Shown here in pieces: positions 38,095-50,058 of a DNA stretch of 64,000 nucleotides. Within the stretch, counting starts at the first letter, position 1; each line of letters begins with the position of its first letter. Below the pieces are notes generated by a model. That model ran no database searches. It saw only the letters and a program-made list of their open reading frames with translations, and was not told where the DNA came from. A program made the translations under genes and the position numbers. Origin of the DNA: Rana temporaria (lineage: Eukaryota; Chordata; Amphibia; Anura; Ranidae); assembly GCF_905171775.1 (NCBI RefSeq), contig NC_053494.1, positions 194,773,044-194,837,043 of the forward strand. Reading direction: 5' to 3'.

Positions 38095-38597
38095 GGCCGA
38101 GTACTCACGAGCAAACATGTCCGATGAAACCGGTCCGCGGACCGTTTTCATCGGACATGTCTGCCCGTGGACTGCCCGGGGACTTCTGTTCGATGGCTAT
38201 ACACACCATCGAACAGAAGTCCGCGCGTAAACAATACGCGGGGCGTGTCCGCGGTGTCGCCGTGTCGATGACGTGGTGTCGCCGCCACAATGACGCGGCG
38301 ACGTGGGCGGCCTGCCTTTAAAATGCTTCCACGCATGCGTCGAAGTCATTCGACGCATGCGAGGGATGGCGGGCGGCAGGACATGTACGGTAGGTCTGTA
38401 CAGACGACCGTACATGTCCGGGCGGACAGGTTTCCAGCGGACTGTTTTAAAGCAAGTCCAGGAAACAGTTGTCCGCTGGAAACCTGTCCGATCCGCCCGA
38501 AAATGGTCCGCTCGGGCCAACACACGGCCAAACATGTCTGCTGAAACTGGTCTGCGGACCAGTTTCAGCAGACATGTTTGGTCGTGAGTACGGTGCC
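38095..38597. repeat. Deletion-derivative MITE of the Harbinger element at 56265
   Basis: Begins GGCCGAGTACTCACGAGCAA and stays identical to the 56265 terminus for 29 bases. Its right end (inverse) matches the 47734 terminus over about 75 bases, including the ACATGTCTGCTGAAACTGG hairpin. TTA at 38092-38094 and 38598-38600. The interior has more palindromic blocks (cgcatgcgtcgaagtcattcgacgcatgcg; ggtttccagcggac). Confidence 0.9.
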
Positions 38598-38728
38598 TTA
38601 GTCTTGGGGAAGATGCTGTCCTTGGATGGTGGCTGAGCAAAGTGGTGCCAGAGGAGAAGCAAAGAAAAGCAGATACAGGCATTGTCAGGGAAAGTACTGT
38701 GATCTCTTTAAGAGGTAATAAATACTAA

Positions 38729-39277
38729 TGCCGTGTACACACGATTGGTCTGATGGATTTTTTCATCGGTTAACCGATGAAGCTGACTGATGGTCAGTCG
38801 TGCCTACACACCATCGGTTAAAAAAACGATCGTGTCAGAATGCGGTCACGTAAACCACGTACGACGGCACTATAAAGGGGACGTTCAAATCGAATGGCGC
38901 CACCCTTGGGGCTGCTTTTGCTGATTCCGTGTTACTGCGTGTTAGTAAAAGTTTGGTTAGAGCCGATTCGCGCTTTTCTGTCTGTTACAGCGTGATGAAT
39001 GTGCTAGCTCCATAACGAACGCTAGTTTTACCAAGATGAGCGCTCCCGTCCCGTAATTTAGTCAGAGCATGGGTGGATTTTTAACCGATGGACGTGCCTA
39101 CAAACGATCGTTTTTTTTTCTATCGGTTAGGTATTCATCGGTTAAATTTAAAACAAGATTGATTTTTTTTAACCAATGGATAAATAACCAATGGGGCCTA
39201 CACACGATCGGTTTGCTCTGATGAAAACGGTCCATCAGACCGCTCTCATCGGTTTGACCGATCGTGTGTACGCGGCA
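38729..39277. repeat. Harbinger-type MITE carrying a transposase-promoter remnant
   Basis: TGCCGTGTACACACGAT at the left and ATCGTGTGTACGCGGCA at the right. The left flank is TAA and the right flank TTA. Interior 38865-38985 (CACTATAAAGGGG, AATGGCGCCACCC, CTTTTGCTGATT, GTTTGGTTAGAGCCGATTCG) aligns with the transposase promoter and leader at 56410-56530. Confidence 0.85.
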
Positions 39278-41065
39278 TTAGAAGTAATACATTTACAAAT
39301 TACTTAGGTTAACTTTATCTGTCAATATGCCTTTATATAGAAGAGACATTCTTGACACTCACAAACCTGATATTAACAGACTGTGTGACCTAAAACTTTC
39401 AGCAGTTTTAGACTGTAGATTTGTATTGCAAATGTGTGTAGGCAGGGGCAGTCTTAATTCTCTACTGCATGTGGTGCTCAACCTTAGAAACAATGCAGAT
39501 GGGGAGGAAGTCGGTTCCTTTATGGCTTCCTTGGTCCCAGGGAGGCAACTATCCCGTTGGATGGTGGTGCCCTATGTGAATTTGGTGACCATCTTGGGTC
39601 TCTTGAGTCTATTTAAGACCCTGACTCCTGAGCTTGGAATGCTTTTAATGAGTGGACAGGATAAGGAAAGGTCCCCCCGTCTGTCAGGGACAGTGGAAGC
39701 GATAGGGAAAGGTTTAGATGGAGAAGAGCAAGAGCACCGCCTATGTCTACCTCTTCAGGAAGCCTCCCTTTTGGGTTGCCAAACTGTACTTCTCATGAAG
39801 CATCTGAGAGTCTTTTGTCCACTGATTGTCTGCTGCTTAGTTGTAAGTGGCCCCAGTCGGATCAGCTTCCTAAAGGGCCTGTTTATACTGTTGACTTGAC
39901 TGTTACAATACAATGTTCCTTGCAAATCGGGACTCTGTGTGTTTACTGACTGCCACACCATGCTGCACCTACTCGACAACGTGGCTTGTTGAGACTTCCA
40001 GTGATATTATTACAATAATTCAACCTACCTATGTATCTATGTATCTATCTATTTTATGCTTCATACTGCTTGGGTTATATGATGATTGCACCCCCCCCCC
40101 CCCCGCACACATTCTGGACTGACTGTCTGGAAGTTTACTGGCCTCTGCACACTTATTTTATACTGCTAAATGTGGCCACCTTAAGCAAACAGAGGCTACA
40201 TTAGCATTTAGATTATATTTCTGGTTTAAACCCTAAACATACATAACTGCACATTAAAAATGAAGGACATTCCATAATGTGACACCTTACAGATTTGTAG
40301 GTTGGATAGAATTAGATAAAGTGCAAACATGTTCCAGTGATTCATTATCAGTGCCAGGAACGTGATAATTGTATCCTGTAGATGTGTGCTGGATTGTCTT
40401 TTTAGAACAGTAATATGTCATATGTAGGTGACATCACTATATAGACTGTAAAAAAGCCAATGCAACCACTACGGGGCACTACAAGATTGTAGTTCCTTAT
40501 ATCGGGAGAGAGATAGTCTCTCTATTTCCACCACATATCAATATTTCTGTACTGATGATGTCACTGTCTGCTCTCAAGCTATGCATATGTAAAGAAAATA
40601 TATGTTGGTTTTGCACATCTTTTCTGTCTTGATTTATTATGGTCAGGGCTAAAGTATATAATAAAAAAAAACTATGTTTTAGTCATGTAAATGTAACATT
40701 TTTCAATTTAAATTATATAAAGCCAAATTATTTCAAAGGTGAACGTAAGTCTCTTTTCATATGGATGCTATGAGTGCAGACACGATTTCATATAAACATG
40801 CAAATAGAAAAAAATATCACAATAAAGAATCCTTGAACTGTGACTTCTTCACCTACACATACTGTATGAAATGTTGTATATATTGTAAATAAAATAATGT
40901 TGAGGTTAGGACTTGTACCTGAGTACCTCCACACCAAAGTCCTTGTGCCATGTCATTATGGAACTGGCTTTGTGCACAAGGTCATATTTATGTCATAACA
41001 ACAAAGGGCCTTCCCTGAACTATTACTTAATGGTTGGAAGTGCTCAAGTGTTTACAATACTGTAA
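39278..41065. other. No gene recognised
   Basis: Contains a 190-codon open frame (39327-39899, plus) without a recognisable domain and a C14 run at about 40091. Probably non-coding. Confidence 0.3.
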
Positions 41066-41455
41066 TGCCGCGTACACATGATCGGTTCGTCTTATGAAAA
41101 TGGTCTGATGGACCATTTTCATCAGACGAACCGATCGTGTGTGGGCCCCATCAGTTTTTTTCCCATCGGTGAAAAAACTTAGAACCTGTTTTAAAATTAT
41201 CTGATGGTTAAAAAAAACGATAGAAAAAAACGATCGTCTGTGGGGAAATCCACCGGTTAAAAATCAACGCTTGGAAGCATTGAACTTAATTTTTCTCAGC
41301 ACGTTGTTGTGTTTTACGTCACCGCGTCTGGACACGATCGTTTTTTTAACTGATGGTGTGTAGGCAAGACTGATGAAAGTCAGCTGCATCGGATATCTGA
41401 TGAAAAAATCCATCAGACCGTTTTCATCGGATGAACCAATCGTGTGTACAGGGCA
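41066..41455. repeat. Harbinger-type MITE with TAA duplication
   Basis: TGCCGCGTACACATGATCGG at the left and CGTGTGTACAGGGCA at the right, with TAA at 41063-41065 and 41456-41458. The interior acgcttggaagcattgaactt and tttacgtcaccgcgt are shared with the 5404 element. Confidence 0.85.
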
Positions 41456-41458
41456 TAA

Positions 41459-44113
41459 CTTTATAATTTCCCTCACTGGAAATTCCCAAGCTCAAAATTT
41501 TGGAGGGGTGTTCACATGACTAACAACTAATTGCACTTAAATGTAATAGTAAAGAAAACAAGCATATCTAAAGAGCCTGCACTTAGCATGAGTAGCCAAA
41601 CTGCCACAATAAAGATGGAATCAATTGTCCTTCATTTTGAGGCATGAGAAGCATCATCTTCAAACACTCTTGTATCTTCAGTCAAACATTCTTTGGGTAG
41701 AGTATGGAATGGTTAGAATTCTTTCAAATTGTTATTGTTTTCTGTGTCCCACTAAGTAAAATCTCCCTCTATATTCTATATAGTTTGCGTTGTTATTGGG
41801 ACATACATGGATAAGAAATCCAAAATTCTAAAGCTGTCACCAGAAGAGGAGGTGAAGGGAAATCATCCATTTGGGCACCTATTCCAGTGTCAACTGATTA
41901 AGAAGTATTTCCCATTTTTTTACAGAGGTTTCCTTATTTCCTATTGTGTCTCCAAGACAAAAAGTGAGCTGAGACCTCTCCAGTTGTACAGAAACAGAAA
42001 AAAAACTAGGGATGAGTTTGGGTTCAGTCCGAAACCCACGTTCAGCCAAACTCAAATGCAAGCCATCATTGCCTGCCCAATAGGCTGGGGCTTGGGCATT
42101 CCTTGCTCCACAAAGGGGTGGGATGTTTCTGGGCTTGCACTGACAGGTTCTTTCTGAGTTTTGCTGAACATAGACTTGGACTGAAATCAACCTCTATCCT
42201 TGTTTTAACCATTCCTTACTCTAACCAAATCTAAGAAAAGCTTTGCTAGAGCTATACTTTAATCCCCAAACTGGCAATAGCCAACATAGTAAAATGTGTG
42301 TAGTAATATGACCAAACCAGTGTAACTCAATCTTGATGGATATAAGTTCATATATTTTTGACTTGACTTGAGCTAGTTAGCTAAAAGTTAGCTCATATTT
42401 GTACTTTCAGCCAGTAACAGTTTTTTGCAAGGCATGCACATAGAAGATAGTTTGCAAGCTGTTTCTATTTGAAGCCCATGTCTGGACCACTTTCCTCTGG
42501 AATGAGGAATAAGGAGGCCTTGCATATTAGTCATGAACAGGTGGTACATTAAACCTGATGTCAGCAATGTCAGCAATGTTTCTTAAGAGGCTAAAGTATT
42601 TGGCTATTAATAATATTCAATGTACCCTATACTAACCACTCCCCCTCCCCCTCCCATATTTTGATCAATTATGATTGGTTGTGTTGTAACATATATAAAC
42701 TGTATTCCTGCCCAAATGAAGGCAGCTACCTTTTGAACATAACTTTCCAACTCTTCGTGTTCATGAGTGGTCTCGTCAGTACCAAAAGGGTTTTTTGAGT
42801 GTGGTAATTGTGTTATTATACCTAGATGGTCTGTCAGGTTCAAGGAGTACCATTTGTATTTCCTTCAATGTGACCTGTTATATTGCGTTTGGCGCCACTT
42901 AAGGTAGAGTTGAAAGCAATTCCATGTGTCCCAGAACATGGGGTGCAGGTGTATACTGATACCAATCCAGAGGGCTAGTAAGTGGAAAGTGGAAAGGATT
43001 GCTGCTACCTCTGACCAGCCCCGATAAGAAGTGGCCTTAGCTCACATGTCTCCACCACATAACACACCATGATGCATTTTGCCCATCCATCAGGACTTGG
43101 TCACGAGGGTCACTATAGTAATATGTTAGTTTTGTGCTGAAAACTTGTTGCATAGTTACTTATAGTACATTATGTCATCCAAAAAAATGTTTAACTGACA
43201 TCCAATAAGAAAATAAAAACATTTCACCAAAACATTGGTCCAAAATGCACCTGAGTTTAAAGGCGAAACTAATATCCAATTGACCACTATTGTTTTATAA
43301 CCACCACGGCAATGTATACTGTAATTATTAGGCCAGAATATGCAGAGTAGCCTTTCAGAAAAGTAAAACATCACGGCTGGTAATAATTATAATTACACTC
43401 AACTCCAGGCACTTTTATTTGCACCTAGGTGATTTATCCTGTAATAAGGTATCTGGTGTATTTTAAGCCTTTTGGCAATAAAGATGTTGGAAAGTAGTTC
43501 ACAGGACAGCAGGGTATCTGAAATGAGAGTAGGGGGCTGCGGCTCTACATACAGCCTCCTAAAGCCGCATTCACTAACTTTCCAGAGGCATCCTGTAAAA
43601 AGGAGATAAGAATTCCACTCTTCTGGGCCATGTGTCATAAGCAATAAAAAAAAATCCCATTCTAATCTCCTCAGGAAAGTATCATTCAATTATACAGATG
43701 TTCTTAAAAATGTCTGTCCTTAAACTCTGAAACGTGCACCCAAGAGTTATAGGCTCTGCCGGAACAAAAAGATGCGTTTTATAACTTATTATTACAAAGT
43801 CATTTCCTGTCTCCTTAATCTCCATAAACCTGTATTAATTACAATTTTATCTACGAGATTATAAAAATATTAAGTATTTAAAGCAGAGCCCTGGTTTCTT
43901 TTAAAGGAAAATTCTACTTTTTAGCATAGCCTTGGTCTTCTTCTTTCCTGAGGTTGTTGTAAGCTGCACTGGGTATGCCCAGAAGTTATAAATAGGTTAT
44001 GGGTGATCTCTGAGCTAAGTCATTAGTTATTACAAATCACCAATGGCAAAATGCATTTGGTTTCAAATTTCATTGAGGGGTTTGTATACATACCTTACTT
44101 GGTAGCTGCCTAA
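41459..44113. other. No gene recognised
   Basis: Mostly single-copy-looking sequence. Around 42005-42180 a CCGAAACCCACGTTCAGCC / TTTGCTGAACATAGACTTGG pair may be a decayed repeat. No gene found. Confidence 0.3.
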
Positions 44114-44520
44114 AGCCTCGTACACGCGATCAGATTGTTGGCCAACTGAGCGTCTGATTTTTGTCTTCAGGGAGTGTGCCAGGATCTTGTCTTGCATACT
44201 AACAGCACACAATTGTCGGCCAACAAACACAAACGTAGTGACGTACTACAAGGAATTTCAGCTCTTGAGCGCCACCCTTTGGGCCCCTTCTGCTAATTTT
44301 TTGTTTGGTGAGCATTAATTCCGAGCATGCGTGTTTGTACTTTCAACTTTTGTGTACTGACCATCAGAAAATCTGACAACAGACCGTTGTCCGCGGAAAT
44401 TTTGCTAGCATGTCATCCAACATTTGTTGGTGGAAAGTTGGACAGCAATGGTCAGATTTTAGGCGAGCAGCATGTCATCAGATTATCCCCTGCCAACAAT
44501 GTTTATGAGGATGAAAGGAT
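44114..44520. repeat. Decayed Harbinger-type MITE, right end unclear
   Basis: Starts AGCCTCGTACACGCGATCAG after TAA. The inner region (GTAGTGACGTACTACAAGG, GAGCGCCACCCTTTGGG, CATGCGTG) parallels the promoter-like part of the 38729 element. No right terminus identified. Confidence 0.5.
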
Positions 44521-44952
44521 CACTAAAGGAAACATTTTTTTTAGCTAAATAGCTTCCTTTACCTTACTGCAGTACTGGTTTTATGTCCTCATTGTTCGTT
44601 TTTGCTTTGAAGTTGCTGTAATCTGCTGTGATCTCCACACTTCCTGCTTGTCTGGCTCCTTATGAAAAATCTCATGGCAGCTTTTCACTGTGGTCCAAGT
44701 CAGATTCATTTTAAAAACAAAACACTGCCCTGGATTTGTTTGTTTTTGTTCTGTGTCTCTCGCTCTACTTCACAGAAACATGAAACCAGTTTAAAACCGA
44801 AAGTGAAACTAGAGGCACATTATATGATTGATTTTTATCTATTTTTAATCATTTTTAAAAGGAATCAGTTAACTTGTATGTCTCTATACCCTGTAAACAG
44901 TCATTTCAACAAAAAAAATGTTTTCCTTTAGTGACCCTTTAAGTATTGCAGT

Positions 44953-45016
44953 TATCCGACTTTAGAAGCTAAGCAGGGTTAGACCTGGTGAGTGTTTGGA
45001 AAGGTGACCACCTCAC
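44953..45016 (+). pseudogene. 5S rRNA-derived fragment
   Basis: TTAGAAGCTAAGCAGGGTT, then GACCTGGTGAGTGTTTGGA and GTGACCACCTC, follows the order of the internal promoter region of vertebrate 5S rRNA. Both ends of the gene are missing and several bases differ. It may be a 5S pseudogene or the head of a 5S-derived SINE. Confidence 0.65.
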
Positions 45017-45019
45017 CTT

Positions 45020-46199
45020 GCTTTCTGCTGCATAAATATTATTTTTTATAGTTTACATATTTTAAAAATATTGTAGGGGCTCCATGCCCACCTAGAGCAC
45101 ACATTATTAGTCTGTTGGTTAAAGTCCTACTATCACCATATAATTACATAATTTAGTGAAGGGGCATGAGGCCAGTAGGTCGCCTCACACACCCATGCTT
45201 ACAGTTCTCATTCTCTGTGTAAGCATACCAGTAGCCATGGCAAGGCCAGGTTTTATTCTGGTATACTATGGAGGGAAGAGAGAAATCTTCTGACTACATT
45301 GCTTGCTTCATTTTCTTATGTAGTGGAGCTAGAACATTAAAGAGACATAAAAACAGACTGGGGGAGCTGAAGGGGAATGGCTCCAATGAGAACTTGAGCG
45401 GCGTCCAAGGGTATAGAGAGTAGAAGAAGGGAGCATGAAGAGAGAATTTTATATTGTATTGGGGTGCAGATGGTTGCACTGGAATGCACTAAGAGGTGAA
45501 GTTAGTTGGTTTGGGTTGCAGTGAAAAAGGGCCCCAAGATGTTGTAAAGGGGTGCCCCAGGGTGGCAAAGACAGTTGAAACAAAGTATAGTGGGAGAGGG
45601 AGACTTTTTGGTGGGCATGTAGGTACTGGGCAAACTGTTGATAATAGGAAAAAGAGAGCCATATAGGTGAAGACTGGTGTAGGGAGGTGACAGAGAGAAT
45701 TAGAGAGGTTGTCAGTATATGTTGGTCACTGACTGTGGTCCATACAGCATGCAGGTGCCGTATATAAAGGGAATCCATCGTGCAAGGGGGTTTGGTCACA
45801 TTGTCCTAGCTCTTAAAGGGGGCAGCTTTGAGTTATTTTACCATGGAGGATTTAGTTTTGGGGATGAATTACCTTTTGGAGGGAAAGTGTAGGAATGCGA
45901 GTGGGGGATGTGTGGGGTGGGGTTGGGATCAGCATACGTTTTTTTATGCTGTGATGGTTTCTATTTATAATAAATCAATCTTTTGAGGATGTAGCTTTTG
46001 GGTGTTTACATTATTTTTTTTTTGCATTTTTTTTTTATACCATGTGATGTTGAGCCTTCATGACTGAAAGAACTGAAATCCAATGAATAAAAGTCCCAGA
46101 CCACAAACAGGCTGGGAAGAAAAGAGCACAATTATTCTAGACCAGGAGATGTGGTGGGCTTTATTCGACTTGTTGCAGCTTCTAATGCACACTGTGCAC
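45020..46199. other. No gene recognised
   Basis: No gene or bounded element found. T runs at about 46013 and 46027. Confidence 0.3.
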
Positions 46200-46202
46200 A
46201 CA

Positions 46203-46892
46203 GGGCCAGATTCATGTACACTAGCGGCGGCGTAACGTATCCCGTTTACGTTACAACGCCGCAAGTTTTCAGCGTAAGTGCCTGATTCACAAAGCAATTA
46301 CCTGTAAACTTGCGGGGGTGTATCGTAAACACGTCAGGCGCAAGCCCGCCCAATTCAAATGGGGCATGTACCATTTAAATTAGGCGCGCTCCCGTACTGT
46401 GCATGCTCTGTTAGGAAATTCCCGCCGTGCTTTGCGCGAAGTGACGTCATTTTTTTGAACGGCGACATGCGTAACGTACTTTCGTATTCCCGGACGTCTT
46501 ACGCAAAAAAATAATAATTGAAATTCGAAGCGGGAACGACGGCCATACTTTAACATGGCTCGTGTAACGTTAAGGCAGGTAAAACGAGCCTTAACTTTGC
46601 GACGAGAAAAAATTACTAGCGACGACGTAACGAACGCGAAAACCGTCGTGGATCGCCGTAAATGCTCATTAGCATAACCAACGCAGGAAAACGACGCAAA
46701 CTCCACCCAGCGGTGGCCGGAGTCTTGCAGCCTAAGATCCGAAGGCGTACGAAGCCGTAAGCCTGTCGGATCTTAGCCAAAAGCCGTTGTATCTTGTTTG
46801 TGAATCACAAATCAAGATACGACGCTGCAAATTTGAAAATATGCCGGAGTATCAGCAGATACTCCTGCATATTTGTTCTGTGAATCTGGCCC
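46203..46892. repeat. GGGCCAGATTCA MITE
   Basis: GGGCCAGATTCATG at the left and GTGAATCTGGCCC at the right, with ACA at 46200-46202 and 46893-46895. GC/CpG-rich interior with cgtaacgta and tacgac motifs, related in style to 36216 and 4700. Confidence 0.8.
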
Positions 46893-46895
46893 ACA

Positions 46896-47730
46896 GTGTG
46901 CATCAAAATTAGAGTAAGCTATTTCAGTATAGGGCCTGCAAAACTGAAAGTAAAGCTGGAGTTCAGCTTTAATGTGTAAGTCCTGGCGTGTCCCTTTGAT
47001 TTTTCTCTTTGAGGATTCTTCTGCTTTGAGAAATATTTTGCCATTAAATTCCTAGAGTGTCATCATGAATAAGCCAATATCAGTAACAACTTTTGTCAGC
47101 CGTTTCTGTTTCCATATTTGCATTTTGCTCTGTAGGACACATCTGTTTGTATTCAGATTTTATATCTAAGTTCTGCTTTCCTCCATTCATAAATAATTGA
47201 GTCACCAGCTATTAGGTTTTATGTGACAATTGCCATACAACTCGCATTGGCAGGAAGTTGAGCTGATTCAGCGGACGTCGTGAGTCGACTTTCCTTCAGA
47301 CGGGAAGAGTTTTTCAATTTTTTTTTTTTTTGAGACTATAGAGAGGCTGAGCTGTTATATCTTTCCTCTGTTGCTACTTTGGCTACGTTATTTTTCTTTC
47401 GAGCTTGCTTTTTCTCCATGGCTGATTTATGACTGATAAATGTCCCAAAGAAAGAGACCTTCACGCACCAGTTTTTCACGTATAATTGGATCTGTCCCGG
47501 CTTGTTTTCATTTGCCTACATAGATAAATCCCACAGGCTCTTTAAATGCACTCAAAATTCAGATGTTGATAAAGTTGGCTAAATTGCAGACTCATTTTTT
47601 AATTGTGTATTTGAGAGGAATATTTTCATGGGAAATTAAAGAACAAAAAAATAATTGATTTGGAAAAAGAAGACGAAAGAGCAAGAGAAAAAGACGTGGA
47701 TTATGTAAAGTTCATATGAATTTGGGACTC
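46896..47730. other. No gene recognised
   Basis: AT-rich sequence between the 46203 MITE and the Harbinger element. Nothing identified. Confidence 0.3.
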
Positions 47731-47740
47731 TTAGGCCCCA

Positions 47741-47812
47741 TACTCACGACCAAACATGTCTGCTGAAACTGGCCCGCGGACCAGTTTCAGCAGACATGTT
47801 TGGTCGTGTGTA
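47741..47812. repeat. Subterminal hairpin of the left element
   Basis: ACGACCAAACATGTCTGCTG continues into AAACTGG, followed around CCCGCGGA by the complete reverse complement (arms about 28 bp). The right end lacks the same hairpin, so the two element ends differ. Confidence 0.85.
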
Positions 47813-48628
47813 GTTACGAGCGTACAGAATTTCACCGTACATTTGCCCGCCGGGCCGTTTTTCAGCAGACATTTATTTGCAAACTTGTTTTAAAACCGTC
47901 CGCTCAAATCCTGTCCGAACGGACATGTTTGGTGGTGAGTACACAAAACCAACGTACAAAAACCCCGCGCATGCTCAGACTAAATGAGCCCACGGGAGCG
48001 CTCGTTCAGGTAAAACTCACGTTTGTTTGGGATATGGCACATTCGTCAATAGAAAGATTAATTCTAGCAATAGAACACTGAAGCAAACCACACAATAAAC
48101 AACGCTTGATGCCGTCGTTTTATTCATTCTTCTCTTGCTATAAATAATCAGTTATTTAGCTCATGTTATTTCAACTGAGTTGTTCCATACTGAAAAGTGA
48201 CATTTGTTAGCTGTGATGTAGTAAGATTTTAGCAAACTTTTATTGGCCCGACGTATCATATTTTTAGTGGTCCTCCACATGTCAAATTTTTTGCTTTTAA
48301 TGTTTAATGGTTATCTTTCCCACTTTATTTATGTGTTTATAGTTATGTCACCATTTAGAATATTTTAATAGGAAATAGTTCTGATTTTGCTTGTGTTTGT
48401 ATATTTAACTGGATTATTTTGAAGGTTGTTTAAATTGTCTACCATGTTGGCACACCAAATGCCCCCCCCCCCATGAGTTAGTGAATATTTTAGATTAAAC
48501 ATTTTATTTGTTTGTAATGTTTGATGCCTAAAATAATACCCACAGTATTACAAACAATAGGCACGTTTTTCAAATCAACAAAAAGGCTTTTATTTTAGCA
48601 AATGATAAAAAGGAACAAAACCAGAATG

Positions 48629-48805
48629 GCAGCACTTGAACAGCTAGCAAAATACATGCAAACTTGCATTTCAAACATGGTGAAGGATAAACTAGCCAAC
48701 CTCAGGAGGCACACAAAATAAAATCTGAAGCAGCAGCACATAACACCAAAGGAACCCAAGCTGTGATAGTCCAAACATTTGTGGGGGATCAAATGGAAGG
48801 CAGGG
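48629..48805 (+). pseudogene. Antisense partial copy of MADF exon 1, left element
   Basis: Read on the plus strand this aligns with the sense of MADF exon 1 (R coordinates 62260-62485): GCAGCACTTGAACAGCTAGC, ACATGGTGAAGGATAAACT and AAAGGAACCCAAGCTGTG are shared, with small indels and stops between. It sits in the 3' UTR of the MADF gene, which runs the opposite way, so the mRNA would carry exon 1 and its antisense. Confidence 0.85.
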
Positions 48806-48807
48806 CA

Positions 48808-50058
48808 TCAACGTCTCCTCTTCCTTGCAACCTTCCTTCCAGGCTGCCTTACAGCGGGTCTTCCCTGGGCCCTTGCAGGTGGGGATGATGTGGCAGCAGG
48901 AGTATGATGTTCAGCAAGCCGGGCCGGGTCACATAGCCCAGTGTCTGGGGTCAGCAGCTCCCTCTGCATCCACCAAAGGGCCTGGTTGATGATGCCCTTG
49001 GCCAATTGCCTCTGCTCCTCCGTGCCTTTATTGAGATCATGTGCCACGGAGGCACTGTAGGCCTCAGTGGGGTTGAGGGGGGCCCTCATGATGGCACTCG
49101 CCTCCTGAATCATTTTGAGGCTGGCTTCCTCCACTGCCCCCAATTTCTTCTTACGGCCTGGTGGCCTAATATAAAGGGGAGGAGCCTGGCTGGTGGTGCT
49201 TGTCCTGGGGAGCTGCTGAACGCCACTGGGCCCGGCCTCCTCCTGGCTGCCACTGACCCCTTCGTCCTGGCTGACAGTGAGGAGAGGATCTGCCACCTCC
49301 TGGCTGGTCTCTTCTTCCTGTGTAAAAAAAAAGGGATATGTTGTAATATATTTAGGAATATAATCACTCACATTTTCATGCTTGAATCTTATTTTTTGCC
49401 TTGAATTTAAACTTGAAAACAGACTCACCCTCTGACCCCTGCAGTTGTCATCCCTGACACCTATTTGTTTGCCCACGACTTTTGATTTTTGCTTCCCAGC
49501 TTGTATTTTATTAACCAATATCAAGTCAAGAATCAAACAATAATTAATATTATTACATAAATAGTTATGAAACTACTATACCTCATCATCGTAGAGGCGC
49601 AGATCTGCCTCTCTGTCAGCCAGGCCCTCTTCATCTGACTCTGCAGGGCTGTGGTGATCTGGGGAAGTCCCGCTGGAAGGTAGCATGGAGGGAAGGTTGG
49701 GATTCAGACTTGACATAGATTGCCTGCCTTCCAGTTGATCCCGCAAAAATGACATCTGGCTGTGATACCACAGCTTGGGTTCCTTTGGTGGTCTTGCTGC
49801 TGCTCCAGATCTTAGCTGCTTTTGGTGAGCTTTGTACGCTCTCCTATATGTGCCCCTGAGGTTGGCAAGTTTATCCTTCACCATGTTGGCACTGCATTCT
49901 GGCACCCATGTCCTCATGTATGCTGCTAGCTGTTCAAGTGCTGCCGCTCGTACGTCCTTGTTGTGGTAGGTGGGCTGCTTTGAATCCCACAGGATGGGCA
50001 TTTCCCTAAATTTATCCAGCAAGTGCTGGATAATCTCTTGGGTCTGCAGGAGATCCAT
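48808..50058 (-). CDS. MADF-domain protein of the Harbinger element, left copy
   Basis: Two exons, 50058-49582 and 49317-48808, with a phase-0 GT-AG intron (donor GAG|GTATAG, acceptor TTACACAG|GAAG). Product 328 aa. Residues about 9-112 form a MADF-type DNA-binding domain (LLDKFREMPILWD, LANLRGTYRRAYK, LWYHSQMSFLRDQ). A Ser/Pro-rich acidic linker follows, then PPGRKKKLGAVEEASL, a helical segment and a basic tail RKVARKRRR that looks like a nuclear signal. MADF proteins bind DNA; a role as transposase partner is inferred from its place in the element. It diverges from the Myb/SANT gene across a shared promoter. Differs from the right copy at about 20 residues by eye, with no stops. Confidence 0.85.

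Noticed and set aside
39327..39899. 190-aa plus-strand open frame
   Set aside because: No recognisable domain and no splice or promoter context. Such a frame can occur by chance in 64 kb. A protein search with a hit would revive it.
49006..49404. 132-aa plus-strand frame over MADF exon 2
   Set aside because: Antisense shadow of a GC-rich exon.
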